A program made the translations under genes and the position numbers. From NCBI GenBank assembly GCA_035293565.1, contig DATGMP010000162.1, positions 1-64,000 of the forward strand: 64,000 nt of DNA. The letters run 5' to 3'. Shown piece by piece: positions 25,826 to 33,908 of the stretch; within the stretch, counting starts at the first letter, position 1; each line of letters opens with the position of its first letter. Under the pieces are notes generated by a model. The model was not told the DNA's origin. It worked only from the letters and a program-made list of their open reading frames with translations, and did not search any database. Source of the DNA: DATGMP01 sp035293565. GTDB taxonomy: Bacteria > Pseudomonadota > Alphaproteobacteria > BOG-932 > Roseiterribacteraceae.

Positions 25826-26611
25826 TTGTCCAAGGCGAGAGACTACATTGATGGCTTGGCGGCTCGCGGCCAACACCACTTCACGGCCAGGGAAATGGGC
25901 CAAGCGCTCGATATCTCAGCCGCGGCCGCGAAACTTGCCCTGTTGCGCCTGGCAAAGCAGGGCGAGGTAGCGAGCCCGGCGCGTGGGTTTTATGTCATCG
26001 TCCCGCCCGAATACCGACAACTCGGCTGCCTGCCGGCGGACCAATTCATCCCAGCCCTCATGAAGCACCATGGGCTCGCCTACTATGCGGGTCTCCTTTC
26101 GGCCGCGCAGTACCATGGCGCGGCGCACCACCGGCCGCAGGAGTTCCAGGTCGTCGTTCCCAAGAACCGGCGATCCATCATGTGCGGCGCGGTCCGCATC
26201 GCGTTCATCGCGCGAAAGCGGATCGCGGATGTCCCGGTGCAAAAGGTCAACACACCGCGCGGGACGGTCCGCGTCTCGAGCGTCGAGGCGACAGCCGTCG
26301 ATCTCGTCGGATACGAGGGCCGCGCCGGCGGGCTCGACCAAGTTGCCACCGTTCTTGCCGAGTTGGCCGAGCAAATTGATCCTGAGCGACTTGTCGCGGC
26401 AGCGAAGACCGCACCTGTGCCCTGGGCACAGCGTCTTGGCTATCTCCTGGAGCATGTGGGCGCCGCCAAGCGCGCCGAACCGCTCAAAGCATATGTCCGC
26501 ATAGCAGCAAGGGACATGACGCCGCTCTTGCCGAGCGCCTCGCGTGCGAAGGCGAGACAAGAGCGGGCGTGGCGGCTCTATGTCAACGCCGAGGTGGAGG
26601 CGGAAACGTGA
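25826..26611 (+). CDS. abiEi: AbiEi-type antitoxin (type IV toxin-antitoxin)
   Basis: 261 residues from a TTG at 25826 with GGAGAG 5 bases upstream. The N-terminal winged helix (FTAREMGQALDISAAAAKLA) is followed by the AbiEi core (RGFYVIVPPEYRQLG, HGLAYYAGLLSAAQYHGAAH) and the AbiEi_4-type C-terminus. The antitoxin counters the adjacent nucleotidyltransferase toxin and represses its own promoter. Such pairs give phage resistance and stabilise mobile elements. The stop overlaps the toxin start by GTGA. Confidence 0.93.
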   Translation: MSKARDYIDGLAARGQHHFTAREMGQALDISAAAAKLALLRLAKQGEVASPARGFYVIVPPEYRQLGCLPADQFIPALMKHHGLAYYAGLLSAAQYHGAAHHRPQEFQVVVPKNRRSIMCGAVRIAFIARKRIADVPVQKVNTPRGTVRVSSVEATAVDLVGYEGRAGGLDQVATVLAELAEQIDPERLVAAAKTAPVPWAQRLGYLLEHVGAAKRAEPLKAYVRIAARDMTPLLPSASRAKARQERAWRLYVNAEVEAET

Positions 26612-27423
26612 TTCCGCGCGACTACATCACCGAATGGCGCGCCCATGCACCATGGGTGCAGGACTTTCAGGTCGAGCAGGATCTCGTGATCAGCCGCGCC
26701 CTCGTCGAAATCTTCTCGCATCCGCTCCTCCGTGCATCGCTGCTGTTTCGCGGCGGCACGGCGCTCTACAAGCTCTACATCACGCCGCCGGCGCGATATT
26801 CCGAGGATATCGACCTCGTTCAGATCAATGCCGAGCCGATCGGACCGGTGATGGATGCGTTGCGGGCAACGCTCGACCCGTGGCTCGGCAGGTCGCAATG
26901 GAAACAGACCGAGGGGCGCGTCACGCTGAACTATCGCTTCGGTTCGGAGGACACGCCGCCGCTGAGCTTACGCCTGAAAGTCGAGATCAATTCGCGCGAG
27001 CACTTCACGTTCTTCGAACGCGTTTCCATTCCCTTCGCCATGTCGTCGCGCTGGTTCACGGGAGCAGCCGACATCGGGAGCTATCAGCTAAATGAGCTGC
27101 TGGGCACCAAGCTGCGTGCGCTCTATCAGCGACGCAAAGGCCGCGACCTATTCGATCTGGCGATCGCGTTGAAGAATCCAGCGGTCGACCCAACGCGAGT
27201 GGTCGAAGCATTCCTCGGCTACATGGAGAAAGACGAGGGTCGCATCAGCCGCGCCTTGTTCGAGCGGAACCTCGCGGGCAAAGCAGTGAACTCGCAATTC
27301 GTCGCCGACATCGGCCCCATACTGGCGTCAGGCTACGAGTGGGATATGGATCGCGCCATGGCTGAGGTTTCCTCACGCCTGATTGCGCTTTTGCCCGGTG
27401 ATCCGTGGAAGCGGGACCAATAG
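26608..27423 (+). CDS. abiEii: AbiEii-type nucleotidyltransferase toxin
   Basis: 271 residues from a GTG at 26608 that overlaps the antitoxin stop. The nucleotidyltransferase signature is present: LLFRGGTALYKLY (residues ~45-57) and YSEDIDLV with the metal-binding Asp pair near residues 67 and 69. A further conserved motif is GRDLFDLAIAL. It is predicted to transfer nucleotides to RNA and arrest growth when not balanced by AbiEi. Full length, no defects seen. Confidence 0.94.
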   Translation: MIPRDYITEWRAHAPWVQDFQVEQDLVISRALVEIFSHPLLRASLLFRGGTALYKLYITPPARYSEDIDLVQINAEPIGPVMDALRATLDPWLGRSQWKQTEGRVTLNYRFGSEDTPPLSLRLKVEINSREHFTFFERVSIPFAMSSRWFTGAADIGSYQLNELLGTKLRALYQRRKGRDLFDLAIALKNPAVDPTRVVEAFLGYMEKDEGRISRALFERNLAGKAVNSQFVADIGPILASGYEWDMDRAMAEVSSRLIALLPGDPWKRDQ

Positions 27424-27441
27424 CACATCGCCACCCAACTC

Positions 27442-27648
27442 TCATTCAGCCGGGTTGAACGCTGGTTCGACCCGCTGAGACGTCGCCACCGGCAGCGACC
27501 GCATTTTCACCAGGGCGTAGATTGCAGGGATGACAATGAGCGTGAGGATGGTCGATGAGACCATGCCGCCGATCATCGGCACGGCGATGTACTGCATGAC
27601 CTCGGAGCCGGTCCCGTGGCTCCAGAAGATCGGCAGAAGCCCGGCCAT
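27442..27648 (-). pseudogene. Remnant of a cusA 3' end
   Basis: The 68-residue frame matches the last 68 residues of the intact CusA at 35686-38841 almost throughout: GLLPIFWSHGTGSEVMQYIA versus GLLPILWSHGTGSEVMQRIA, then an identical VPMIGGMVSSTILTLIVIPA. Differences cluster at the very C-terminus. Nothing upstream of 27,650 matches CusA, so this is a truncated second copy, probably a scar of recombination or cluster replacement. Confidence 0.88.
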
Positions 27649-27752
27649 GCGCAGGCTTCAGACTGCGATCAGAGCGGTGCTGGAGGCGAGACGGCTGCGG
27701 CTGTTCAACACGAAATGCAATTGACGGCATCGTCGGAGCAACGCCGTACCTT

Positions 27753-28220
27753 TCAAATTGCTGTATATCCGAGGAAGCGCCGCACGAGCCAATGATCGAG
27801 TGAGACAACGCCCGGTCCTCGCGTCAGAATGAATATCAGGAGCGACGCCCAAGTGAGATGTTCGATCCAGTCCTCTGGGTAGACGAACGCCTCGATCACA
27901 AAGGTCATGCCGAGCATCGGCAGGGTCGCCAGCCGCGTCGCCAATCCGGCCACGAGAAGGATCGGGCAGCTGAGCTCGATGCTGGCGGCGAGTGTCGCGG
28001 CGGTCGCCGGCGGAAGCACTGGTACCTGGTACTCGTCGCGGAAGAGCGCGATCGTCGTCTGCCAGCTGGCGATCTTCGTGAGTCCGGAATTCCAGAACAC
28101 GGCAGCGATGCTGATGCGGAACAGCAGCTGCAGGATCGCGAGCGGGAAACGCTGGAGCCACCCAATGACGCGAAACAGGCGCCCACGTGCGCCGCCGACC
28201 CTGGTGCCCGGATTCATCAT
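27753..28220 (-). CDS. DoxX-family membrane protein of the bufferin cluster
   Basis: 155 residues; the ATG at 28220 overlaps the bufC stop (ATGA). Four hydrophobic segments are visible (for example LAILQLLFRISIAAVFWNSG and TWASLLIFILTRGPG), with the DoxX-type motif FWNSGLTKIASW. DoxX proteins commonly close bufA-bufB-bufC operons, where a redox or membrane-assembly role is supposed. It is the last gene of the minus-strand mer-buf array. Confidence 0.85.
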   Translation of the reverse strand: MMNPGTRVGGARGRLFRVIGWLQRFPLAILQLLFRISIAAVFWNSGLTKIASWQTTIALFRDEYQVPVLPPATAATLAASIELSCPILLVAGLATRLATLPMLGMTFVIEAFVYPEDWIEHLTWASLLIFILTRGPGVVSLDHWLVRRFLGYTAI

Positions 28221-29017
28221 GATTGGCGAGCTGCCCCCGTTGCGGTGGCGAGGGAGACGGCGACGAGGGCGCCGTCGTGAAAGAGATCGGCGAAGCTTTT
28301 CGTCATGTCGAAAGGATGATTGGTGCCGAGTGCGGCGTCGGCGGCCGCATGCAAGGCCAATCCGCGGGACAACGTGTGGCGAAACGTGAAGGTTGCCACA
28401 TCAAGCGACCGCAGCACGATCTCGCCGGCGCGCCGGCTGACTTCGAGGCAGACAGAGCCGGCGGCAGGGTAGATCGCCGCGTCCTCCTCTTTGCCAGGGC
28501 GGTTGGCGTGCCAAATCCGGTCGACCGGCCAGGGCGACGCCAGATACCCGAACGACGGGTGCAGCGAAAATACGAGCCGGGGCGTATCTTCCGGATCGAT
28601 GCCGGCAAGAGCTGCCGGCTTCAGCGGCTCGATGTCGGCGGCATGAGCAGCGACATTCATCAGCCACTCGAGACGCGCCACGTCCGGCAGATAGACGAGG
28701 TGCTGACACGGCGGAAAATCGGCCAGGAAACGGGCAAACTGTGCGCCGTACGCCGACAGGCAGGCTCGCTCCGGCGGTCCTATGCGCAAGAACTCATAGG
28801 CGGCATAGGCGAAAAACCGCGCATCGACCAGCCGGCAAACCGCCGGGAAGGTGTCCTTGAGCACATCGGCGAGCGAGGCAAACACGTTGTTGCGATAGAC
28901 GTCGAGCCGCTTGTCGGCGTCCAGCCCGTCGGGAAGGATCACGTCGCTGATGGCGGTCGCGTCGCCCTCGAGAAGCGCGCGGCGGAAATCCCGCTGCAAT
29001 TCAAGCAACGGGAGCAT
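28217..29017 (-). CDS. bufC: BufC/HvfC-like DUF2063 protein, RiPP partner protein
   Basis: 266 residues from the ATG at 29017, overlapping the bufB end by 17 bases. It starts MLPLLELQRDFRRALLEGD, carries LDVYRNNVFASLADVLKDTF and PAVCRLVDARFFAYAAYEFL, all typical of DUF2063. In bufferin systems this protein contains the RiPP-recognition module and presents the precursor to the MNIO enzyme. The longer open frame upstream lies inside bufB. Confidence 0.9.
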   Translation of the reverse strand: MLPLLELQRDFRRALLEGDATAISDVILPDGLDADKRLDVYRNNVFASLADVLKDTFPAVCRLVDARFFAYAAYEFLRIGPPERACLSAYGAQFARFLADFPPCQHLVYLPDVARLEWLMNVAAHAADIEPLKPAALAGIDPEDTPRLVFSLHPSFGYLASPWPVDRIWHANRPGKEEDAAIYPAAGSVCLEVSRRAGEIVLRSLDVATFTFRHTLSRGLALHAAADAALGTNHPFDMTKSFADLFHDGALVAVSLATATGAARQS

Positions 29018-29870
29018 CGATCGCTCCCATGGCCTGAGCAATGCGCTCGGCCTTCTGCGCCTCGTCCAGAAGGACCGAAAGTTCGGGGATCTGCTTGTCC
29101 CATTCAACGAGACTGGGGACAGCACCGAAGCGCGCGACGGCCCGACGGTAGAGATCCCACACCGCTGGCGCCACGGGCGAGCCGTGGTCATCGATGAGAA
29201 GGGGTCGGTCGTGACGCCGATCGACGAAATGCCCGGCGAGGTGAACCTCGGCGACGCTATCGGCCGGGAGCGCATCGAGATACGCGGCGGCGTCGAGGCC
29301 GAAATTGGCGCAGGAAACGTGGATGTTGTTGACGTCACAGAGGAGACGGCAGCAGGTCCGCCGCACGAGCTCGGCCAGGAATTCCGGCTCGGAAATCGTC
29401 GAATGGCGGAACCGCAAATAGGCGGATGGATTCTCCACAAGGACCGGCCGGCCGAGGACGTACTGCACATGCCGGACGTTGCTGGTGACGACATCGAGCG
29501 CCTCCTCGGTGTAAGGCAGCGGCAAGAGATCGTTGAGGTAGCTGCCGTCGACGACGCTCCAGGAGAGATGCTCGGAGATGAGAAACGGCTCCGTGCGCCG
29601 AATCAAGCGGCGCAGGCGCTGCAGGTGCTCGGCATCGATCCCCTTAGCGCTGCCAAGCGATAGGCCGACGCCGTGGAAGCTGATTGGATAGTCGCGGCGG
29701 ATCGCATCGAGCCTCGCGAGCGCGGGCCCGCCACCCATGTAGTTCTCGGGATGGACTTCGAACCATCCGATCGCGGGCCGCGTCGCGAGGATCTCGACCA
29801 CGTGCGGACCACGCAGGCCGATCCCGACTGCGGTCGGGATCGAGCCTGCCTCGCCTGTTCGCTCGACCAT
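29001..29870 (-). CDS. bufB: BufB, multinuclear iron oxidase (MNIO, DUF692)
   Basis: 289 residues. DUF692 signatures run through the sequence: GWFEVHPENYMGGG, SFHGVGLSLGS, LISEHLSWS, LLCDVNNIHVS, EVHLAGH and DDHGSPV. These supply the His, Asp, Glu and Asn ligands of the iron cluster in an MNIO TIM barrel. MNIOs modify cysteine residues of precursor peptides; in bufferins they form thiooxazole-type heterocycles that bind copper. It lies 30 bases after bufA1 and overlaps bufC. Confidence 0.93.
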   Translation of the reverse strand: MVERTGEAGSIPTAVGIGLRGPHVVEILATRPAIGWFEVHPENYMGGGPALARLDAIRRDYPISFHGVGLSLGSAKGIDAEHLQRLRRLIRRTEPFLISEHLSWSVVDGSYLNDLLPLPYTEEALDVVTSNVRHVQYVLGRPVLVENPSAYLRFRHSTISEPEFLAELVRRTCCRLLCDVNNIHVSCANFGLDAAAYLDALPADSVAEVHLAGHFVDRRHDRPLLIDDHGSPVAPAVWDLYRRAVARFGAVPSLVEWDKQIPELSVLLDEAQKAERIAQAMGAIDAPVA

Positions 29871-29900
29871 CGGGCTGACCCGTCGCTCAGCCCGCGGGCG

Positions 29901-30167
29901 CTAAGCCTTGGGGGTGAGGCTCGCTCCCTGGATCTTTGTGCAGGTGCCGACCGGCACATAGATCCACGATTTCGGGTCATTGGCGTGTTTGGCCTCGCCG
30001 GCACAGGAATGGCTGTTGGAAGCGCCGCAATCGTTCTTGCCGGCCGCCGCGATGCCGTAGCATTTCTCGGCTTTGAATGTCGGCTCCGGAGCGGGGCCGG
30101 CGTTGGCGAGCAGCGGCGCCGCGACCGTCGCGGCGACCGCGGAAGCGATGAGCATGGACGTTTTCAT
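29901..30167 (-). CDS. bufA1: Bufferin-type RiPP precursor (DUF2282)
   Basis: 88 residues with a clear signal peptide (MKTSMLIASAVAATVAAPLL, cleavage after ANA). The mature part holds four cysteines at residues 36, 47, 55 and 76 in the DUF2282 pattern EKCYGIAAAGKNDCG ... SCAG ... GTCTKIQG. BufA1 peptides are exported after modification by BufB/BufC and chelate copper in the periplasm. It sits directly downstream of the mercury genes, which makes a role in mercury or copper sequestration likely, though untested here. Confidence 0.93.
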   Translation of the reverse strand: MKTSMLIASAVAATVAAPLLANAGPAPEPTFKAEKCYGIAAAGKNDCGASNSHSCAGEAKHANDPKSWIYVPVGTCTKIQGASLTPKA

Positions 30168-30197
30168 TGAGCTTCTCCTCCCGGCCCGTGGGAACCG

Positions 30198-30255
30198 TTG
30201 ACCTCGGCGTCCGGGTATACCGAGACCGTTATGCTGCAGGCGCTCTCGATAAGGC
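30198..30255. repeat. Leader repeat copy 1, upstream of bufA1
   Basis: About 55 bases beginning TTGACCTCGGCGTCCGG are closely similar to 30683-30734. The block lies 31 bases upstream of the bufA1 start codon. See the matching copy upstream of the 114-residue gene. Confidence 0.65.
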
Positions 30256-30305
30256 GCGTAGCGCCATCCAGAAGAGCAAAGCCGACGAGGATCATTGTCG
30301 CGCCT

Positions 30306-30650
30306 TCACCGTCCATGACAAGAAGCGGCCCGCGCATCCGCGGGAAGGAAAAGCGCGAACAGCGCGTCGACGGCATCACGCGCGTTTTCCGGCGCGGTGA
30401 TCATGAGATGAATCGCGTCAGGATCCTCCTGAAGCTCAAAGCGGAGGAAGCTGCAGCATGCTTGCTCCGCGACAACTAACTCCCGTACGTGCGAACTGGC
30501 AGCGATATCGTAACTGAGCCGGAGACTGAACTCCTCTCGCCGATGACGTCGAAGAAACCTGCTCGTCAGCTCTTGGATTTTTCCCGCCCGATCCTTGAAG
30601 GCGTTGGGAAGCAGCGTGCAGGCGATCGGCTTTGACCCGGTGTCGGCCAT
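30306..30650 (-). CDS. Hypothetical protein of mercury-resistance clusters
   Basis: 114 residues, starting MADTGSKPIACTLLPNAFKD. The central REEFSLRLSYDIAASSHVRE and ELVVAEQACCSFLRFELQED, followed by LMITAPENARDAVDALFALF, form a small alpha/beta protein with a vicinal cysteine pair. Proteins of this kind recur next to merR/merA genes in many bacteria without known function; the CC pair could bind mercury. It lies between merB and bufA1 on the same strand. Confidence 0.72.
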   Translation of the reverse strand: MADTGSKPIACTLLPNAFKDRAGKIQELTSRFLRRHRREEFSLRLSYDIAASSHVRELVVAEQACCSFLRFELQEDPDAIHLMITAPENARDAVDALFALFLPADARAASCHGR

Positions 30651-30682
30651 GATTTCCCATCCTCACCTCGTCCCGAGATCAT

Positions 30683-30734
30683 TGACCTCGGCGTCCGGCT
30701 ATATCGAGGCTACCATGCAGTCGGCAATCTCAAT
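30683..30734. repeat. Leader repeat copy 2, upstream of the 114-residue gene
   Basis: Shares TTGACCTCGGCGTCCGG and the following bases with 30198-30255. It lies 32 bases upstream of the next gene's start codon and ends at the merB stop. Confidence 0.65.
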
Positions 30735-31408
30735 CAGGCACGGCGCCCCAGCTCCGTCCCGAAGTTTCTGGCGTTCAACCGCTTCGCCAGCGTGAAAGCT
30801 TCGTCGAGTGTACAGAGGAAAGTGCCGGGATGCTTTGCGGTCCAGCGTTCGCCCGACGTGCGCGAGGTGAAGAAGAATATGTAATGGCAGAAGCTCGCCA
30901 TGATATTGGCGGCGGACGTGCCGAAGGCTTCCGCATCGGGCCGAATGAAGGAGATGACGGCGTCGCCGGGTTCGACGGACTCGATCCCGCTCGGCGTCAC
31001 GGTCAATCGCACGAGCTCGCGGGTTTCCGGATCAGGCGAGGTGACGCGCGCAGGTCGGCCGAGAACTTCCGGAATGAAGAGGCTGTCCCAGGCGCACCAG
31101 GTCCAGAGCGCACGGCCATTCACCTCGAAACGATGATGCATCGGTGCCGTCGCAAGCCCGCCGAAGCCGAGGACGCGGCCTTGCGGGTCGGGATAGGTAA
31201 AGCACTTAATCGCATCGCGTTCGAGCAGCGCGCGCGCCGCAGCGGGCGTGGTGTCGAGCGCGCGAGCGAACTGCTCGGCGTCGACGGCACGCCCTTTGGC
31301 GAGCTCCCGATAGAGAGCCACCGCCGCGCCCTGCTCCTCCGGAGAGAAGGATTTGAGATGCGGCGCCAAGGTTTCCCAATACTCATCGACTGTCGGTCGG
31401 TCGCTCAT
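30734..31408 (-). CDS. merB: MerB organomercurial lyase
   Basis: 224 residues, the usual MerB length. The catalytic residues are in place: Cys105 and Asp108 in LWTWCAWDSLF, and Cys174 in MASFCHYIFFF. MerB cleaves carbon-mercury bonds and hands Hg(II) to MerA. It lies 19 bases after merA on the same strand. A winged-helix-like N-terminal domain (EQFARALDTTPAAARALLER) is also normal. Confidence 0.95.
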   Translation of the reverse strand: MSDRPTVDEYWETLAPHLKSFSPEEQGAAVALYRELAKGRAVDAEQFARALDTTPAAARALLERDAIKCFTYPDPQGRVLGFGGLATAPMHHRFEVNGRALWTWCAWDSLFIPEVLGRPARVTSPDPETRELVRLTVTPSGIESVEPGDAVISFIRPDAEAFGTSAANIMASFCHYIFFFTSRTSGERWTAKHPGTFLCTLDEAFTLAKRLNARNFGTELGRRA

Positions 31409-31427
31409 TGCCTCAATCTCCTATCTC

Positions 31428-32867
31428 TCATCCGGCGCAGCACGAGAGCTTCGCGACATCCTTGCTGAAGGCGAGCGCCGCGAGCTTCAGGCCCTCGACC
31501 GTCGTGAGGTAGGGGAAGATCGCGTCGGCGAGCGCATCGACGGTGAGCCCGCTCCTGATCGCCAGCGCTGCCGTCTGGATGCTGTCGGCGCCTTCGGGCG
31601 CAAGGATGTGTGCGCCGAGGAGCTTGCCGCTCGCCGCCTCGGCAACGAGCTTGATGAGCCCGCGGGTGTCGCGGGCCGCCAGCGCACGCGGTACGTAGCT
31701 CAGATCGATCGTCGACGTCTTGACGCGAAGCCCGCGATCGAGCGCCGCGGTCTCGGTGAGGCCAACGCTCGCGACTTGCGGGTCGGTGAAAACGATCGCC
31801 GGCATCGCGCTCGCGTCATAGCGCTTGCTGTCGCCGTTGAGCGCGTTCTGCGCGGCGAGCTTTGCGCCATAGGCCGCCATGTAGACGAACTGGTCGCGTC
31901 CCGTCACATCGCCCGCGGCATAGGTGCGGAGCCGTGTGGTACGCATCCGGTCGTCGACCTTGATACCGCCATTGGCCATGAGTGCGACACCGGCTTCCGC
32001 CAGGCCAAAGCCGTCGGTATTGGGTTGGCGTCCCGTGGTGATGAGCACTCGCTCCGCAGTGATCGCCTCAGTGCGGCCATCGGCCGTGACCGCGAGCGCG
32101 ATGCCGTCGGGCGTTTGGCGAATCTCGCGATAAGAGAGCCCGTCGCGAACGGCGATGCCCTCGTCGCCGAAATACTGGGTCAAGGCATGGCTGATCTCAG
32201 GCTCCGCCTCTGGCAGCAGGCGGCGGCGCGTCGCAATCGTCACCTTGACGCCGGCGCGCGCGAACATCTGGCCGAGCTCGCAGCCGATATAGCCGCCGCC
32301 GATCACGAGCAGCGACTTCGGCAGCTGCTCGAGCTCGAGCGCCGTCGTACTGGTGAGATATGGCACCGTCTCGATCCCGGCGATCGACGGGAGAGCCGCC
32401 CGGGCGCCGGTCGCGATGATGACCTTGCCGGCCTTGACGAGATCGCCATTGACGATTACGCCCTGCTCGCTGAGACGCGCCGCACCCTCGCGGTAGGCGA
32501 TCGTGTTATAGCTCGGCAGGAGATCGACGTATTTCGCCTGCCGGAGCGACGACACGAGCTCGTCCTTCTGATGGATGAGGGCGCGCCAGTCGGTGATCCT
32601 GCCTTCCGACCGGATGCCGGCGAAGCGCGCGGCGGCGTCTGCCTGATGCAGCGTCTCGGTCGCACGGATCATCGTCTTCGACGGCAAGCAGCCGACATTG
32701 ATGCAGGTCCCGCCGATGGTGCCGTGACCGATCAGCGCAACGTTCGCGCCCAGCTCCGCCGCGGTGATCGCTGCCGAGAAGCCGGCGGAGCCGGCGCCGA
32801 TGACCGCGAGGTCATAGCTCCCGTTCATCGTCTTCGCGCTCGGGGCGCAGCAATCATGCGTGGTCAT
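31428..32867 (-). CDS. merA: MerA mercuric reductase
   Basis: 479 residues from the ATG at 32867 (GGAG upstream); an open extension to 32903 is not needed. It has the FAD-binding GAGSAGFSAA, the redox-active GGTCINVGCLPSK, the NADPH-binding GGGYIGCELG, and the C-terminal mercury-binding cysteine pair (KLSCCAG). The N-terminal HMA (NmerA) domain is absent; instead there is a short Cys-pair tail (THDCCAPS). It reduces Hg(II) to volatile Hg(0) in the cytoplasm. Confidence 0.96.
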   Translation of the reverse strand: MTTHDCCAPSAKTMNGSYDLAVIGAGSAGFSAAITAAELGANVALIGHGTIGGTCINVGCLPSKTMIRATETLHQADAAARFAGIRSEGRITDWRALIHQKDELVSSLRQAKYVDLLPSYNTIAYREGAARLSEQGVIVNGDLVKAGKVIIATGARAALPSIAGIETVPYLTSTTALELEQLPKSLLVIGGGYIGCELGQMFARAGVKVTIATRRRLLPEAEPEISHALTQYFGDEGIAVRDGLSYREIRQTPDGIALAVTADGRTEAITAERVLITTGRQPNTDGFGLAEAGVALMANGGIKVDDRMRTTRLRTYAAGDVTGRDQFVYMAAYGAKLAAQNALNGDSKRYDASAMPAIVFTDPQVASVGLTETAALDRGLRVKTSTIDLSYVPRALAARDTRGLIKLVAEAASGKLLGAHILAPEGADSIQTAALAIRSGLTVDALADAIFPYLTTVEGLKLAALAFSKDVAKLSCCAG

Positions 32868-33008
32868 CGGAAAACTCCGGGTCATCGAGCAGCATTGGCC
32901 CACAAGTGCAGGACGCTGCCGAAAGCGGTGTTCTTCCGCCGTCGTTCGGCCGATCGGCCGGGCGCAGCAGCGTCGAGTAGCGCCCGACTCTTTCCGGCCC
33001 GCGGGCCT

Positions 33009-33311
33009 CTAATTCCTGAGATGCGACGGAAAACCTGCGTTCGTCACGGCAGCGACCAGGGTCTCAACCTTCGTCGTCACGTCGTTAAAGGTGACGGTCG
33101 CCACCGCGCCCGAATTGTCCTTCGCCTGGACGACTTGCACCGCCTTCACGCCGTCGACCCGCGAGAGCGTCTTTTTCACGATTGGACCGCAGAGCTCGCA
33201 GGTCGCGTTCTCAACATCGAGAACGACGGTTTTCTCGGCCGCCCGCGCCGCTAAAGGCGACAGCGTGGTGACCAGGGCGATTGCGGCGGCGGCGACACCA
33301 ATGCGAAGCAT
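33009..33311 (-). CDS. merP: MerP periplasmic mercury-binding protein
   Basis: 100 residues with a signal peptide (GVAAAAIALVTTLSPLAARA) and one HMA domain carrying the metal motif in NATCELCGPIVKKTLS, where the usual MTC-x-x-C is TCELC. The start has AAGGAGAAGG upstream. MerP scavenges Hg(II) in the periplasm and passes it to MerT, encoded 30 bases upstream. Confidence 0.95.
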   Translation of the reverse strand: MLRIGVAAAAIALVTTLSPLAARAAEKTVVLDVENATCELCGPIVKKTLSRVDGVKAVQVVQAKDNSGAVATVTFNDVTTKVETLVAAVTNAGFPSHLRN

Positions 33312-33341
33312 GATCCTTCTCCTTTGTGACGGATGATGGGA

Positions 33342-33755
33342 TTACAGGAAGTATGGAGCGATCTTGGGGAAGCCGAGGGCGATGACGACCAGCACCGTCG
33401 CTGTCCAAAGACCGATTTTGGCAATGCGGCCGGAACTCGGCTTGGCGCAATAGGACCCGTCGGCGCAGGCGACCTTGGGCTTGCGATAGACGAGATAGAA
33501 GCCATAACCGAGGAAGCCGACGGTGACGGCGGCGAAGATCGGCTGATAGGGCTCGAGCGCGGTCAGATTGCTGATCCAGGCGCCGCTGATGCCGAGCATG
33601 AAGAGCGCGAAGGGCACGACGCAGCACGAGGCCGCAGCCAAGGCGGCCACGATTCCACCCACCGATATCAGCCCCGCCTTGCGGCTGGACGGGTCTGTTT
33701 GGCCGGCGTCCCGTGTGACTGGCCCGGCGAATGTCTGCGGCATGGACTCGTTCAT
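33342..33755 (-). CDS. merT: MerT mercuric transporter
   Basis: About 137 residues from the ATG at 33755; a longer frame to 33842 is unlikely and an ATG four codons in is possible. Three membrane segments are visible, with the cysteine pair in the first (AALAAASCCVVPFALFMLG) and a further pair of cysteines in the cytoplasmic loop (KVACADGSYCAKP). MerT imports Hg(II) received from MerP and delivers it to MerA. Confidence 0.94.
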   Translation of the reverse strand: MNESMPQTFAGPVTRDAGQTDPSSRKAGLISVGGIVAALAAASCCVVPFALFMLGISGAWISNLTALEPYQPIFAAVTVGFLGYGFYLVYRKPKVACADGSYCAKPSSGRIAKIGLWTATVLVVIALGFPKIAPYFL

Positions 33756-33908
33756 CGTTCTAGCCTCTTTCCCGATGACTGGAGAGAAGATGGGTTCTGT
33801 AGCAAGTACAGGTTCAAGCGAAAAATTCGCGCTGAGGAACACGGTTCCGTGAGGCTTGTTTGGTCGCGGTTATTCTCAATTTGCGCCGGGAAAAATGTGT
33901 CCCGCCGG

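Noticed and set aside
30164..30379. 71-codon minus-strand frame upstream of bufA1
   Set aside because: No ribosome binding site and a composition mixed with the leader repeat; it may be a decayed fragment but is not supported as a gene.
31353..33254. 633-codon plus-strand open frame across merB and merA
   Set aside because: Antisense shadow of two well-recognised mercury genes; Arg-rich with no motif.
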